NCBI RefSeq assembly: GCF_001522545.3
Contig: NC_031768.1
Coordinates: 95,917,669-95,981,668 of the forward strand
Length of the DNA: 64,000 nucleotides
Direction: 5' to 3'
Origin: Parus major
Taxonomy: Eukaryota; Chordata; Aves; Passeriformes; Paridae
In this document: piece after piece, positions 24,686 through 37,700 of the stretch
How positions within the stretch are numbered: position 1 is the first letter of the stretch
Layout of the letters: each line of letters starts with the position of its first letter
Translations under genes and position numbers: made by a program
Notes under the pieces: generated by a model
The model's input: only the letters and a program-made list of their open reading frames with translations
What the model was told of the DNA's origin: nothing
The model's database searches: none

Positions 24686-27444
24686 AGAAAATAATGCATT
24701 AATGGAACAGTAGCACAAACTTACCAAAATACTTAATTTATTCAAGTCTTTATAAGATAAACACACACAATTATATAGAAATGGGCATAAAACAATGCAG
24801 AATCAGAATGTTAAATTGAGAGAAAATACAGCAAAAATATCCCAAAGAAAAAACACAAAATGTGTTTTTCATTCAGAACATTGATTAAACTGCTTTCTCC
24901 AACAAAATATTTTTATTCAGTCCCATAAATATTTGAAATGGTCCATCTCAAACTATTTTAACTACTGCTAGGAGTAAATGTACATTTGAGAGGTAAAGCA
25001 ACTCGCTGGCTTGCAATACTTATTTTATATAAAAGAAAGCATCCTTGCCAGCAACTTATTTCTTACTCTAACTCTTTCTGGAATGTGACTTGTCCAGCAA
25101 AGCATAACAGCAGAGCTTTGAAGCAGAAGGAAAGAGAGGAGCAAAAAATACTAAAATAGCTGGAGGGCGCAGAATATATGGCACAAAAGCCAATGGCACA
25201 ATATCTGCACAATCCAGAGGATCAACAAGCCACAGAAATATTTTCTTGTGGTGCAGGGGTGAGCTGGAAGCAATTAGGGAAAAATAACCCCTCAGTGCTA
25301 CTTACAAGTGTGAGTCACGACTAAAGCACAGTGAATCGGCGCCTGCCACGGCCAGCTGCCATTTCCAAAGTGCTGCTCCAACAGTGGTTTGTGGAAGGAA
25401 GCCTAAGAGGGATAAATGTCTGCAGGAGCCCCAGGGACATGCAACTACTCTACAGACATTGAAAATAGCAGTGTGAATTCCTGCTCTGACAACACAGCTA
25501 GCAGAAAGGTCCTTGGCCCCGAGTAAGTTACAGACGGATACTAAAAACCTGGGAAGACCCTTAAAGTCTCACCCTGGGCCAGCCAGGCAGATCCCACAGG
25601 CTCCTTGGCTAGAAGCTGAATGCTGATGAGCAAAACCAAGAAGAGGGATATAGTTAGGGGATAAAGCAGAAAATGAATTTGCTGAATAGAAAGCTGTGTC
25701 TGGCTGCCTTAATCCTTGCAGGTTGGGAGTAATTGCAGTGATTCCATAAAGCTCAATCACAGAGGGTACAGTGGTTAGATGGTCATGTCTTTGGCAGGCA
25801 GTGGTTCATATTAATAATGTTCCAGGCTTTCAAAAGCAGCCTGTATGTCTAAATCAATTACTTCCTGCAGCCCTTGTGTGGAGTAAGCAAGCAATGCTAT
25901 CTCTTCTCTGAGATAAGGAAACCAGAAGGAACTGAAATCGTTACAACAGGAATGTAAAGCAGACAGGACAAGAGCCCCATATTTCTTTTGTTTAGAGTTG
26001 TGCTTTGAAGAATTTCTCCAGCCTGTTTCTCTTTCTCCTTTTATGTTACTCATTGTTATCTTTTCAGATTTCAAAAAGTTAGTTAAGCACCAGAAAATGT
26101 GCAGAGCTACTGAAATGCCACTAAAAAGGTCTCTGTAAGCCTTAAGAGCCCTACAAGAGCTTCCCTACAAGAGAAGTGTTCCATGCTTTGCCCTTGCCAT
26201 TTAAAAAGGCCATCAGATATTGTCAAAGAAAACCATGAAAACCATGCAAAATGCAAAATTTTATTTAGAATGAAGGTTGATACACAAACATGTACCTAAA
26301 GTAACTGCAGTGTTGAATAAAATGTTCAACATTGACAGTAATTTGATACTTGACATCATTCAATCCGTGAAAAACATTAAACTTGTTCTATTCATCCTCA
26401 AAATTTCTTCAAGAGAGGCAATTTAATAATAAGGACTATCTCTGTGGCTAGCCCAGGATAAGTCTTCCCAGGGGGGTTTCCAAGTTTTTAGGATCTGTTT
26501 GTAACTTGGGGCCAAAGAGCTTTCCACTAGCCTCCTAGAAGGAAGCAAGTTGTATTCTGTCTGAAGGACTAAGAAGACTTACTCTTTTATTTCTGAGCAG
26601 CATGATTTGCTCAGCATTCCCACTGGACATGCTCATGCTTGCCCTTGCAGTTTTTCCAAGGGTATCTTTACTAAAAAGCACAGTGGATGGAATTCCAGCT
26701 CTACTGACGCTAATGGCAAAAACTCCCAAGTATGTTGATGAAACTTGTCTGGTATTAATTTCCTGAGTCACACTACAATTTTGGTCATTATTTGGGGGAA
26801 AAAAATCAAAATCTGTACAATAATCTTTGTGACCAGATGGGAAAACTATTACACTACAGGAAATACATCTGGTATGGGGTGTCCATGCATGCAGTCTATA
26901 ACTCAGAGGCATTATAGGATAATCCTATATACTCTACAGGTATGTGAATTAGTATAGAAGCAATCCAACTGTGGTAGTACAGATGTCTACCCAGCTGAGA
27001 GAGTTTAAGAGTAGCTCAGATTTCTGTATGTTTTGTACAGTGAAGCCATTTCCTCACTGACAAAAATATTTACATTAAACTCCTTTTATGATATGTAAGT
27101 TTAATTTTAATGTAAATATAATCCTATGTTACAACAAAGACTTCTAATTGGATGTTATAAGAAAGACTTCTCATACTGGTTTACTACAAATCCATTCCAC
27201 CTCTTCTTAGTATCTGTTCTGTGCTGGCAGCAGATAACCAGGTCTGTTTTTTTTATAGCAATAGGATTTACCAAAAATGTCTCTCAGCCCAGCATTACTT
27301 CTACTTTGTCAGAAACCTACAGAAAGAATTGAAAGATGAGGACCTATTCCATACTTTGACAAAAAGCCATGCTAAAACTATTGATAAAACAATAGTAGAA
27401 AAATAAATCAAGAAATATCTCCAAAGTCTAGCATATAGGGTGCT
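24681..27444. other. AT-rich noncoding DNA, no gene seen
   Basis: No recognisable gene is present. A 125-codon minus-strand frame at 26535-26912 overlaps plus-strand frames and has no features of a known family. I see no interspersed repeat that I can name. Confidence 0.5.
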
Positions 27445-27608
27445 TCATTGTTCCAACACAATATGAAAGAGAGATCTGGTACACAGCCCAATTATTGCCT
27501 TGAGTGCAGTATCAGTATTGCTCATGTCTTCGAAGAACTTTCTGATTTTTCCTGTAAGTTTATAAAGCTCTTGTAGGCTGCCCAAGAACTGATAAAGAAC
27601 TTCACTTT
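27445..27608 (-). other. Exon-like terminal segment on the minus strand (unproven)
   Basis: Read on the minus strand, a very strong acceptor (TATCTCTTTTTGCCTCAG) ends at 27609. The 53 codons after it run open to a TGA at 27445-27447. The peptide starts SEVLYQFLGSLQELYKLTGK and continues with a helix-like acidic/basic pattern (KFFEDMSNTDTALKAIIGL). The frame also stays open upstream of the acceptor, giving 132 codons in total (27445-27843). I do not recognise the protein. No AATAAA is evident close downstream on the minus strand. It is either a chance frame in stop-poor sequence or a real last exon. Confidence 0.2.
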
Positions 27609-27843
27609 CTGAGGCAAAAAGAGATATTCGCATCAGAAACAGCTGTGTTAGGAGATTCTGACAGATTCCTGTTGTCCCAAGGGTCATTTCTTGGTGAGGT
27701 ACATTTGTTCCTATCACTAAAATGCTGCAGGCAGAATCCTCAGCTGGCACAGATGCTTTGTGCAGACTTGTCAGGAAGCAGCCTGGGCATCCTAACCAAA
27801 ATTTATGTCCTAATTTTAGGGGAACTATGCCATAAACAGCCAC

Positions 27844-30800
27844 TTCCTCACAGTGTGGCTCTGGAATCTTCTAACCCAGAAGAGTGCTTGAGCTGCAGAA
27901 AGTGTAGGTAAATCCAAGCAACCAGCATGAGTGTGTGTGTTATGTAGGAAAACTCCAGAGGAGTTAGTGTCAGAGGGATCCTTTCTTGGTGTCCTGATTT
28001 TGTACCTTATCTTCTAATCTTTGATGGCACTTTGCTGAAAATAGCAGTAAATAGGACTGTTCCTTTGAGCTGCTGCTGACAAAGGATGAAATGTGGCCGT
28101 GGCACAGCAGAGAAACAGGGCCACCTGTGCTGACAGGAATTGCAGACTCTGTAGGCTCAGTAGGCAGCATTTGAACCACAAATACAAACACTTAGCATTA
28201 AATGGAGCGGGGTACAAAGGTGAGGAGCTCAGAGAGGAACAGGCAAGGTATGTAGGTTGAGGCCCAAAGATTCCTGAATATCTCTCTATGAATTGACTTA
28301 CATAAAACTTCTGGAAGGGCTAAATAAGCATACAATGTCAATATTTCCGCAATTTTCACCTGGAACGTCTGCATTCCCATTTTGGTTCTGACATTGGCTA
28401 GACAATTAGCATTACCATGTGGCATGTGAATCATGTGGATTCATGCCACAGAGGTCCTTATTCTGCAAACATAGAAGGGTTGCAACCTGCTTTAATATTT
28501 TCATTCATAAAAGCAAGAGAATAATACATATCTTTCTGTTCCCAGTTGGGTTATGAGATTTAATATTTTTCCAGTTCTTTGAAAACATAAAGATTGACAC
28601 TGAAATCAAATATTTTCGATAAGTTGTTTATATGCCATAAAGGCAGCATGATTATCAGAGATGTTCTGCAAGATGATCTATTGCCTCCTCTTAATGTTAT
28701 TTTTCTTAACAAGGTGTAGCTTATCTTGTATAGCTGAGTCATGGAGGAGGAAACAGGGTGGGAATATTTTGGGTACTTCTATATCCAGTAGATCATAAGC
28801 CAGGACAGATATTCTTCTAGACAGGCAGAGCTGTCTTTCTCTTGTACTGGTCCCAGCGCTTTGGTACCTCTCATTCAAACAACCCTGCACTCAAACCATC
28901 ACCTCTACCTCACTTACTTGTGTACCTTAAGCAATAAGAAGGAGATACAGATTTTAGGAGATTTGAATAACATCACTTAAACTGCAGTGATTCTCCTGAA
29001 TACCTGAGGCAGTGTAGCCTCTCTGTAGCGACATTCTCTGCTGGGAATGCAAGCAAAATCAACAAAAAACAAGCAAAACAACAGAAAATGTTTCTTCTTC
29101 CCTATAATGTACATTTGACCAGCCTGATTCCACTTAGCTTGTGTGCTTCTGAAATATTATTTTCAGATATCCACATGTAGGGATGATCTAACACATGATG
29201 TGTTAGATCAGATGGTCATGTTCAAAATCCTGTGATCCCTCACACAAAGTGAAAAAATGAGAGCTGCTCAGAGAGCACCTAAATCTCAGCTTTGTGAAGA
29301 AAAACAGGAATAATGGTTTCAACAGCAGCAAGATAAGTCAGCTGCCAGATGTCCCTGCCATCCCAAACCAGTCCCATTGCCCAAGTTCCCCTGCCAGGGG
29401 ACTCCTCACCCATCCTTAGTACACTCAGGGAACGTTCTTGTGTGATTTTTTATGTACATTCACTTTTGTATGTGCTTTAGTTTCTTTCAAAAACACTCAG
29501 AACTTCTTTCAAGTCACAGATCTGTGCCAAATTCAGCATGTCTGAAGACCATGCATAAGGAAGGAGACTGGGTAAATTGATATTAAAGGATTTCAGTATT
29601 TGCTACTGACTGTGCAAGAAGTGCATATAGCCAAAATAAGAAAGGGAACAGCACACAATGGTGAACGTATAGGAGACAAAGTGCTAGGCTGGAAAACCTG
29701 CCCCTTAGCAGTTTTCCTTTCAAATGCTTGCAATTTTGTGGTCTTTTTCCCCTACTCTGCATTCTACATCTTTGGTTTTCTAGCCTCAATAATCAATTTA
29801 TCAAATTTCTTATCTACAGTCTGCAATAGGCCCTGCAGTAAAACTTGCAAACCAAAAGGGTTTGTTTGTTTTTCCCGTATGCATGAAATGCTCCATATGT
29901 AGAAATAGAGCTTGGAAAAGTCTCTGTCAATCTGACTTCAGTACTGCTCAAATTGTCTTAATATTATGTTTTAGAACTTTTTATTATTTTTGTAAAAAAA
30001 AAAGCCTTGCTTCCCTTGTGTAATTGCCACGAGATTCCAAGACAGAATTGTTACTACAACAGGTATCAGATTTAAAGAGCTAAACATAAATGTTATAAAG
30101 GAAAGCATTATCTCTATGCACAAAAGCAGGCACACACAGGGATATGTGTTGAGGTGTAGGTGCGTGTACACATATTTATCTGTGTATATTCCTGGTTTTG
30201 TATACATGCCTCCCTCATCCTGCCATCACAATGGCAGAAGGCAATTTTGAGGCTTATTTCAGAGCAAAATAAATTGCCTCCTGGCAATTCCATTTGCAAA
30301 ATGTTTCAGTAAATTGTTTTGTTAAGAGTAACATCATTTTCATCTTACCTAATCATTATTCGTCTAAACAGTGTTTTCCTCTTAAAAATACATTGCTTTA
30401 TACTACTAAGTTTTGCTGATTTATAAACTTCACTGCCTGTAAACTAGCAGTATTGCAGAGCATGCTGATTACATTACTAGATTGGATGTGACTAGGCCTG
30501 AACTTCTTTCTGAAAATGAGGTCTGAGCTACAAGGCTGCATTGTCCTCACTATTAGAGAAAACAAGGACACAAATATCACAGATATTACCTATTTATGTA
30601 AATGAAAAAAAATCTTGCTTTCCTAAAATATGTGTAAAATGCATGCATTGCTTAAAATTACCTCTCGAGTAAGAATTCTAATTTAATTTTTAATTTTTTT
30701 TTTTTCCCCTCCAAGATACCAGGAAAGCAAGACTTTCAGAAAGGCAACACTTCTCTTGTACACTTTCTGTGTGCATATCTTAACTGACAGGAGCTGTGGC

Positions 30801-33800
30801 ACATGGCTTTCAGTCCTGCAAAGGCAAACACAGTTTACCATTATTTCCCTAAGCCTGAGTCAAATATCCATGGAAGTGATCGAGACTCTACGCCCCCGCT
30901 TCCACAGAACAAGAACCAAGGCCAGATATGCTCATTATGTTAATTATGGATTATTTGGAATTCAGGATTGGCCACTCACCCTTATTCCAAAGGCCTTTCT
31001 TTCATACTGCAGCTACATCAAAAGTAGAATTGCAAGAGAGCACAGAAAAGCACAATTCAGAAACACATGGACTCTCTTCTCAAATTGCAAGGCAGATGCA
31101 AATTACAAGCAGTGAAAAATAGGAAGTGCTGCATTCAGCTTTCTGCCCTGGAACACCATGTAGTAAACTCCCAACCACAGCAAGAGTAACACGTAGCACT
31201 GTGGTTTCATGAAAGGCTTGCTCCAGCCTTCTGCAATAGTTTGAACTGAGCTCTTAGTCAGATGTGATATCTGCAGACTCTGAAAATTCCATGGATGAGG
31301 TAATCTGGGTCAAATTATGAAGAAAAAATCCATATTCATTTTTCTTTTCACCAGATGCTATTTCATCTGTTTTACAAGATTTAGTCCCCCCATAAAATTG
31401 TAAAGTATTTAAATTTCTAACAAACAGGATGTTTTGGTAAATATAGTAGAGCAATATGCCTACTACTACCTTAAAGATTATTATTGTTAATGTGCTAATA
31501 GTTACAAAAATAGTATTAAGAATGACAATGCATATACATTTATTTAACTCAAACTGGCATCTCTGGACTCAGTCAAACAGTGAGGACAGTCTTCACCTCT
31601 TTTCCTACCTATATTTGCAAAGACCATTACATTGTATTTCATCACGAAATTTTTGGAAGCATTTTTTTTTCTCCTGCTCAGTTTAAAAAAAAAATAAATA
31701 AAAGTTTTAGTAGAACATCTGAGGGATTCATCCAAATCCTTGACTAGAGATTCCAAAAAAGCCAGATATTTCACCTAACTCAAAGATTACATAATGCCTC
31801 AGTCCAACCACAGTCCTTATCTAGGGTCTACCAAGGAAGCAGCAATGGAATATGGCATTTTACGTGAAGAACTTCCACAAACTATCCCATTCTGCCACAG
31901 TTATTCTGTGGTACATCTTTCAACTGAACAGCAGGTGTAAGGTACCTTCCACATGAATTTACAGGCATACTCAGAATGCTGTAAGTGTTTATGGCATGGT
32001 GTGTATGCATTTCCTTTTTCCTTTCTGGTTTTTTTTCACGGGGATAGCTGGAGCCGTCGTTGTCATTCATAGCATCTAGCAGCTTCCAATCTGACACAAA
32101 ATCGTTCTTTGCCAATATGAAATATCTGCTGGTTGTGATGCGTGCTGCTTCTTATCCCTGAAGATGTGAATGTGTGTTTCAGATACACACAGCCATACCC
32201 TGCTATCTCTTAAGGGTAAGTTTCTGAAAAGTGCAATGGGTAACAGGTCAATGGATAGCAAAATTATTTTTTTTCTCATAAGAAAAAAACTGCTGTAGTA
32301 AAGAGAAGATGCATTCATGCACTTAATACACACAGATAGGAGCAGTACATTGCATTATGAGATCTTTCCCACTCATGTGCCATTAACATTAACCAGAAAC
32401 ATAAGACAGTAAAGGCTTATATGCAATAGGAAGATGTTGCTGCAAACCACACACTAGACACCCAGACACTGAGATACACAAACAGCTTTGAAACAGGAAA
32501 AAATATTGTACTGTATTCAGAAGCATCTGTTTTTTTCAGGATGTTACTCATGTAAATATTTTATAAAAACAAGAAATACTTAAAATATGTGGAAAAAACA
32601 TATATACAGAGTTTACAGTAAAACATCATCCACATGTTAAGGTGGTTCTGTGATGCCTGCTGCTGCTTGTCAGACCTGCTTCAATATGACTAGGCACCTC
32701 AGGGAAGTTTTTTACATGAGATGGGTGGTAGAAGGGTGAAAGAAGGAAAATCAGGGTGATGATGACGGCTAGCAGGGCAGAGGATGGATCAGCTGACAAT
32801 GGAACACCAAGACAGTAGGCAGACCAGCACAGATAGCAAACCTGTGTGCATTTATTTAATATTCATGTGTGGTGCATGTGTATATCTACAGGTGAAAGGA
32901 ATAATCTCAGATTTAAGGCATCATAAGCACCAATCCTTATATGTTTGTTAGTGTATTTATGTAGATAGATATAAAGATATTCACATTTATAAGCCTTCTA
33001 TGAGCCTTCTAAGGTGCATATAATTGTTTCTACCCTGGAATGCTTAAAAATAAATGAATGGCAATTGCACTTCAGTAATGTATTCTACCAGAGAAATTAA
33101 AACTAAACTTGCCCATCAGATGAAAAGGCAAGTGCTACATTATTTACATCATGCCTCAACTGGAAATCACCTAAACGATTTCCAAAACTCAGAAATTTTC
33201 TCAGTGATTTACTCACTAATAATAACGATTTGAGTTAAAATATATTTTGTTGTTGCTGTCTGAAATTTTATTCTGCATTCTTTGGAATACCAATACAGTA
33301 ATGAAGACTTTGGAATAATAGAATGTGCAATAATTGAACTTTGAAATTATAAGGGCTATTTGGAAGTCTTGAAAAAACTGTGAACTTCTCTCAATAAGAA
33401 TAAAACACAGTAATTTCTTCTTCCAGAGATTTCAGCTACAGATGCAGAAGTGATAGAGAGGTATCATCATTTCTGTCCTAAAACGTTTTTGCTGTCCTCC
33501 CTTAAAAGTCTATGTTGATTTAAAGTTCTTTTCCCTCACAAAATCTTTATGGTAGCTAGCTAGCATAGCTTTCAGATTTTATCTTGCCATATGTTTCAAG
33601 TTGTGTGCTTCAGTCTGCATCTGCTGAGTATCTGCTACGGTAGGGCTACAGCATCAACTCAAAACAATTGGGACTACAGTCTTTATAATAATTACTCTCT
33701 GCAGCTGTTGAAATCAGAATCTCTAAAAAAAGGAATTTAAAAACTGTAGCTTCTCTCCCTCTCTCTCTTTCTTTATTTTTATCTAAGGCAAAAAACAAGC

Positions 33801-34389
33801 ACATCTTGATGGGACTTGCTGAATTAAAAGACAGAAGCAGATTTTTTTCAAGGTGTAATATAAAGACATGCTGCTTTAGAGTATGGAATAAAGTTACATC
33901 TGTCTTTAACCATGATAGGTGATTTAGAGAAAATCTCATGTGGGAAAAAATGTTGTAGTACAATACGTCTTAGAATCCTTATTTGAAAATGACATTGACT
34001 AAGTTTTGCTTTTTAAAAAAAATTTGCTGGTTGTCATAAACTGAGAATTTATTAACAGCTAAAACCCTAGCAATCCTAAGCATGCTTCTCTTATGGTTTA
34101 TGAAGGCATTGCCAACCTCTTTATCTCAACAGCTAGACAGCAAAAACAAAATCAACCCGTCTTTCCAGTAATATATTCAAGCACCTGCATGCCGTTAGAT
34201 GTGGCATCACTACAATGATTCAGAAGGTATAAAGAAACATATTTACAGTGCCAAGGAAGAATTTGGTCCTGTAGTAAAGGCAGAACTGCTTGATTAGACT
34301 AATTAATTCACAATCTGAGTGTAGTAGCCATTCTTATCTGTTCCGGTAGTGTTATTTTAAAACTTCCATAATTAAAATAGGATTACAAC
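27844..34389. other. AT-rich noncoding DNA, no gene seen
   Basis: No recognisable gene is present. It contains a striking short inverted repeat (29184-29210) and ordinary AT-rich sequence with short homopolymers (for example near 29995 and 30695). All frames are short and overlapping. Confidence 0.5.
29184..29210. repeat. Perfect inverted repeat, 12-bp arms, 3-nt loop
   Basis: TGATCTAACACA (29184-29195) is followed by TGA and then by its exact reverse complement TGTGTTAGATCA (29199-29210). The 27-bp unit would form a hairpin in single-stranded DNA or RNA. No terminator, transposon or RNA gene context is apparent. Confidence 0.95.
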
Positions 34390-34742
34390 AAGGTTCAGTT
34401 GCAAGTGACCTCAGGAAGTCAAACACAGGATCTCTTTTGAGGGCAGACCAGGTTGATCACAACTTAGTCCAGCCAGGTCTTGAAATCCTTCAAAGACACA
34501 GAACAGCCTTGTTTAGGGATCCGTTCCACTGCCTTACTGTTCTCTTGGGGAAAAGGTTTTTTCTTGTATCCACTTTGAACCTCTCTTGTTTAGACTTCTG
34601 GCCACTACCTCTTGCCCTCCCCTCAGTGCTCCACCACCAGGAACCTGACTCCAACTCCTTGACAGCCTCCTCACTTCTCCATATAGCACTGCTATTATAT
34701 TTTCCCAGACGCGCTCTTCTCCACAAGGAACAAGTCCTTGAG
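34390..34742 (-). mobile_element. CR1 LINE 3'-end fragment, antisense, 5'-truncated
   Basis: The plus strand matches the reverse complement of the avian CR1 3' region as I know it. Recognisable phrases in order are GACCTCAGGAAGTC, CAGCCAGGTCTTGAAATCC, TTCCACTGCC, TTGTATCCACTTTGAACCTC, CTGACTCCAACTCCTTGACA and CGCTCTTCTCCACAAGGAAC. The element's 3' end is therefore near 34390 and its 5' truncation near 34742. It is clearly diverged, lacks a clean octamer tail and has no reverse-transcriptase frame. The 103-codon minus-strand frame across it is not a host gene. CR1 copies inserted by target-primed reverse transcription are usually 5'-truncated like this one. Confidence 0.87.
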
Positions 34743-37700
34743 TAATAAAGCAAAAGCAAAAAGGTTTTATACACACATGAAAATATCAGCAGTGAGTGCA
34801 TGCAGTGTTATTACTGATGCTGAAACACAACAAAAGGTTGGCATTCTGTTCCTTTCTTGAATAGGGAAAAGAATGTTTCTACCTTAAATGATTGAAAGTG
34901 CAGATTTTGGTATTTAAGGAAACAGATTTCTATTATGTTTGGGGGAAGCCAAATATCTAGATAGCTTCATATATTCAGCCATAATAAAACACTGTAAAAA
35001 ACCACTTTATGGTCACCACAACTGGAGCCCTTAAAGGTTCAGCAAACACAGGAACTTACAGCAAGCATTTGAGCAGCAACATCTGGAATACTTTCAAGCC
35101 TACAATGAGCACATTCATAAATATTTTCAGACTATTAGCTAAAGAAAGATCGTGTAAGAAAAAAAACAAAGGGAAGGCAACAAATACAGGGACAAAGGGT
35201 GTGTATGTGATGCTCAGGAGTATATTTTTATAATAAACCCAGCTATTTTCTTTTTCAATGTGTTAACAAGTTGCCAAACAAATCTCACTACAATGATGGT
35301 GAGAAACTTCATTACAAAATTTCAACTAAATCAAGGAGCAATGTCAACACTTCTGTGGCTGCACTGTGCTAAAAAAATATACAAGGTAAATTGCTCTGGA
35401 GGGGTCTTCATCCATCCATGAGAACTGAATCTCAGTTCTTCTGTTTGTCTGGAATTCAGGAGATTAATTCTGTCCTTTGGCAATACATTAGCAATGGCTC
35501 TAAGGCTCTCTTTTCAATGAGTTCCTCAATACTGCTGAAATCCACCCCTTTCCTTTTTGCACCACAAGGTTCAAATTATTAGAACAGTTGCTATAGCAGC
35601 ATTGGAAATCTTCTTCAAATTAAGCTTTTTGGTTTATTTTTTGATCAACCCAATGATTTCCTCTCACTTTACAAGGATTCTGCTTTTGGTGGGGATTTAT
35701 TCCTTTCTCAGATATGTGTCAGAAGAATCTAGAATGTTCACACATTCCTGTTACATTTGTGCTATAAATTTAAGAATTAATAACTAGGAAATAAATGCAA
35801 ATTATTTCCAGGTAATAAAATGTTATATCCTCATTTTATGAACATTAATGACAAATTCAAAAATGGTGAGGTTCAATCTGCCTAGGCAGACTCCAATGTA
35901 ACAATTCTGTTACCTAATTACATCATGATTACCTACAAATTCAGCCACCCTACACATCTATATGTGGATGGAGTTATTAATTTTCTGCAGAACTTGCACC
36001 TTGCATTACATGGGCAGGAGCTGAGAAGCTAATTTGAAAACACTGAAGAAAAGAATATGCAGAGGAAGCAATTTCCTTAAATTATCAAACTACTACTTGT
36101 TTAAAATTTTGGGGAATGAAAGACATACTGAAGAGAAGTGGATGTGCTGTTACTGTAAGGGCTAAAAGGCAGACCATTAAACAATGTATTCTGATAATAA
36201 AGTTCACTCCAACTGAGTTTAAAAGAAATTAAAGACGTTTTCATTCTCCTCTTTTAAGAAGTGCTGTACAATTTTCTTTCTCTAAATACATACATCTGAA
36301 TCAGTGTGGAAAATGCATTAGGATGTAACAAGCAAAAGTATATTTATCAAATTAGTGTTTTTTCTTCTTAGCCAACTTCAGAAAAGCACATGGAAGTGCA
36401 CTAGGTCTGACATGTGCATAAATCCAAGGAGCACCAATTATGAAAAATATATACAAATACTTGTAAGAATATAAAAAATTGATTCTACTATGCTGGTAGT
36501 CTTTCCAGAGCTCACTGTTGCTTTTTCTAGTCTTCCAAGTATTGCACAGGAGCCCTTCTGTTAAGGCACAGAAGTTGTGCAAGAAGGCTGCTGCAGTTTT
36601 CCTGTTTTAATGAATGGTTCTCCAATTCTTAAAGCAAGATAGCAATCAAGTATTTAAATAACTGTAAGATTCTGTATTTGTTTTCAGGAACAGGATGAAG
36701 ATGGTGATTATTTGAAGCAAGTCTTACTATTTCAAGGTTACTCCTCCCTTCTCTGCCTGTGTTTCCTCTCTAACTGAATGTAGACTGGAAGGACATGGAG
36801 AATAATAAATTATGGATAACAACTTTAATTCATAGCACTCATAACTGAGAACCCTCAGTAATCTGCACTTACTCTCCTATGCACCAGCAAACAAGCTATA
36901 AATCTTCTGAATGTTGTTACTAATATGCCTCTTTTCCAGCAATCACAAGCAAAATAATGTCTCAAAAAAAATAGTTGCCTTATTCACTCCCACAGTATTG
37001 TGGAACACTTTGATAGCCATGGATTTAGCATTAGTGGAGAGTTCAAACACAGTTTCAATCTCAATGACAATAAGATTTTTTAGTTGGTTACTAGGGCACA
37101 GACTCATCTAAATCCTTTGCTTTGCTTACACTCTCACACAATTTTTTCCCATATAGAAGTTGATAGCATAGGAAAACTGGGAGGAAAATTAAATGAAAAA
37201 TGTTAACAAAATGAATACTGGATCAAATGTTTTGCATCTTAATTGAGCCATAATCTTGTTTAACAGGAAATTTACTTGGTTAAAACCCAGCAAAATACAG
37301 CCATTATCTGGGAAGTATGGGAGAAACGTTGAGCAACTTGCACAAAAAAAAAATCCCATTAATAGCTGCTTGTGACCTGCCAACAGCACTGCCTAAAGGA
37401 CCTCTCTTAAAAGGAAGTGAATTCTGCTTGGACTGCTAGAAAGAGCCACCAAGAGGAACGTGGCTGAAGGAAACCAATTCTGGTATGTTGTGTGTGTCTG
37501 CAACAGCAGTGGCTGGTACTAGCTGGGATACTGAGAGAAATATAACAGCAACTCAGAGCAGGCTAACTCACCCATACTTACAGGATTTCATGAAGAACCT
37601 TTTCAGCCTGTGGTAGCTGCATCTAGGCTAAAAGATAGTGAAGATATACTACACACTCTTCAAAAAAGCTATTGCCCTGAATCAGCCAAGACTGTTGTTT

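Noticed and set aside
36688..36774. Short acceptor-bounded frame with a stop (EQDEDGDYLKQ)
   Set aside because: A passing likeness to a neuromedin-type precursor rests on a few acidic residues; there is no donor, partner exon or active-peptide motif.
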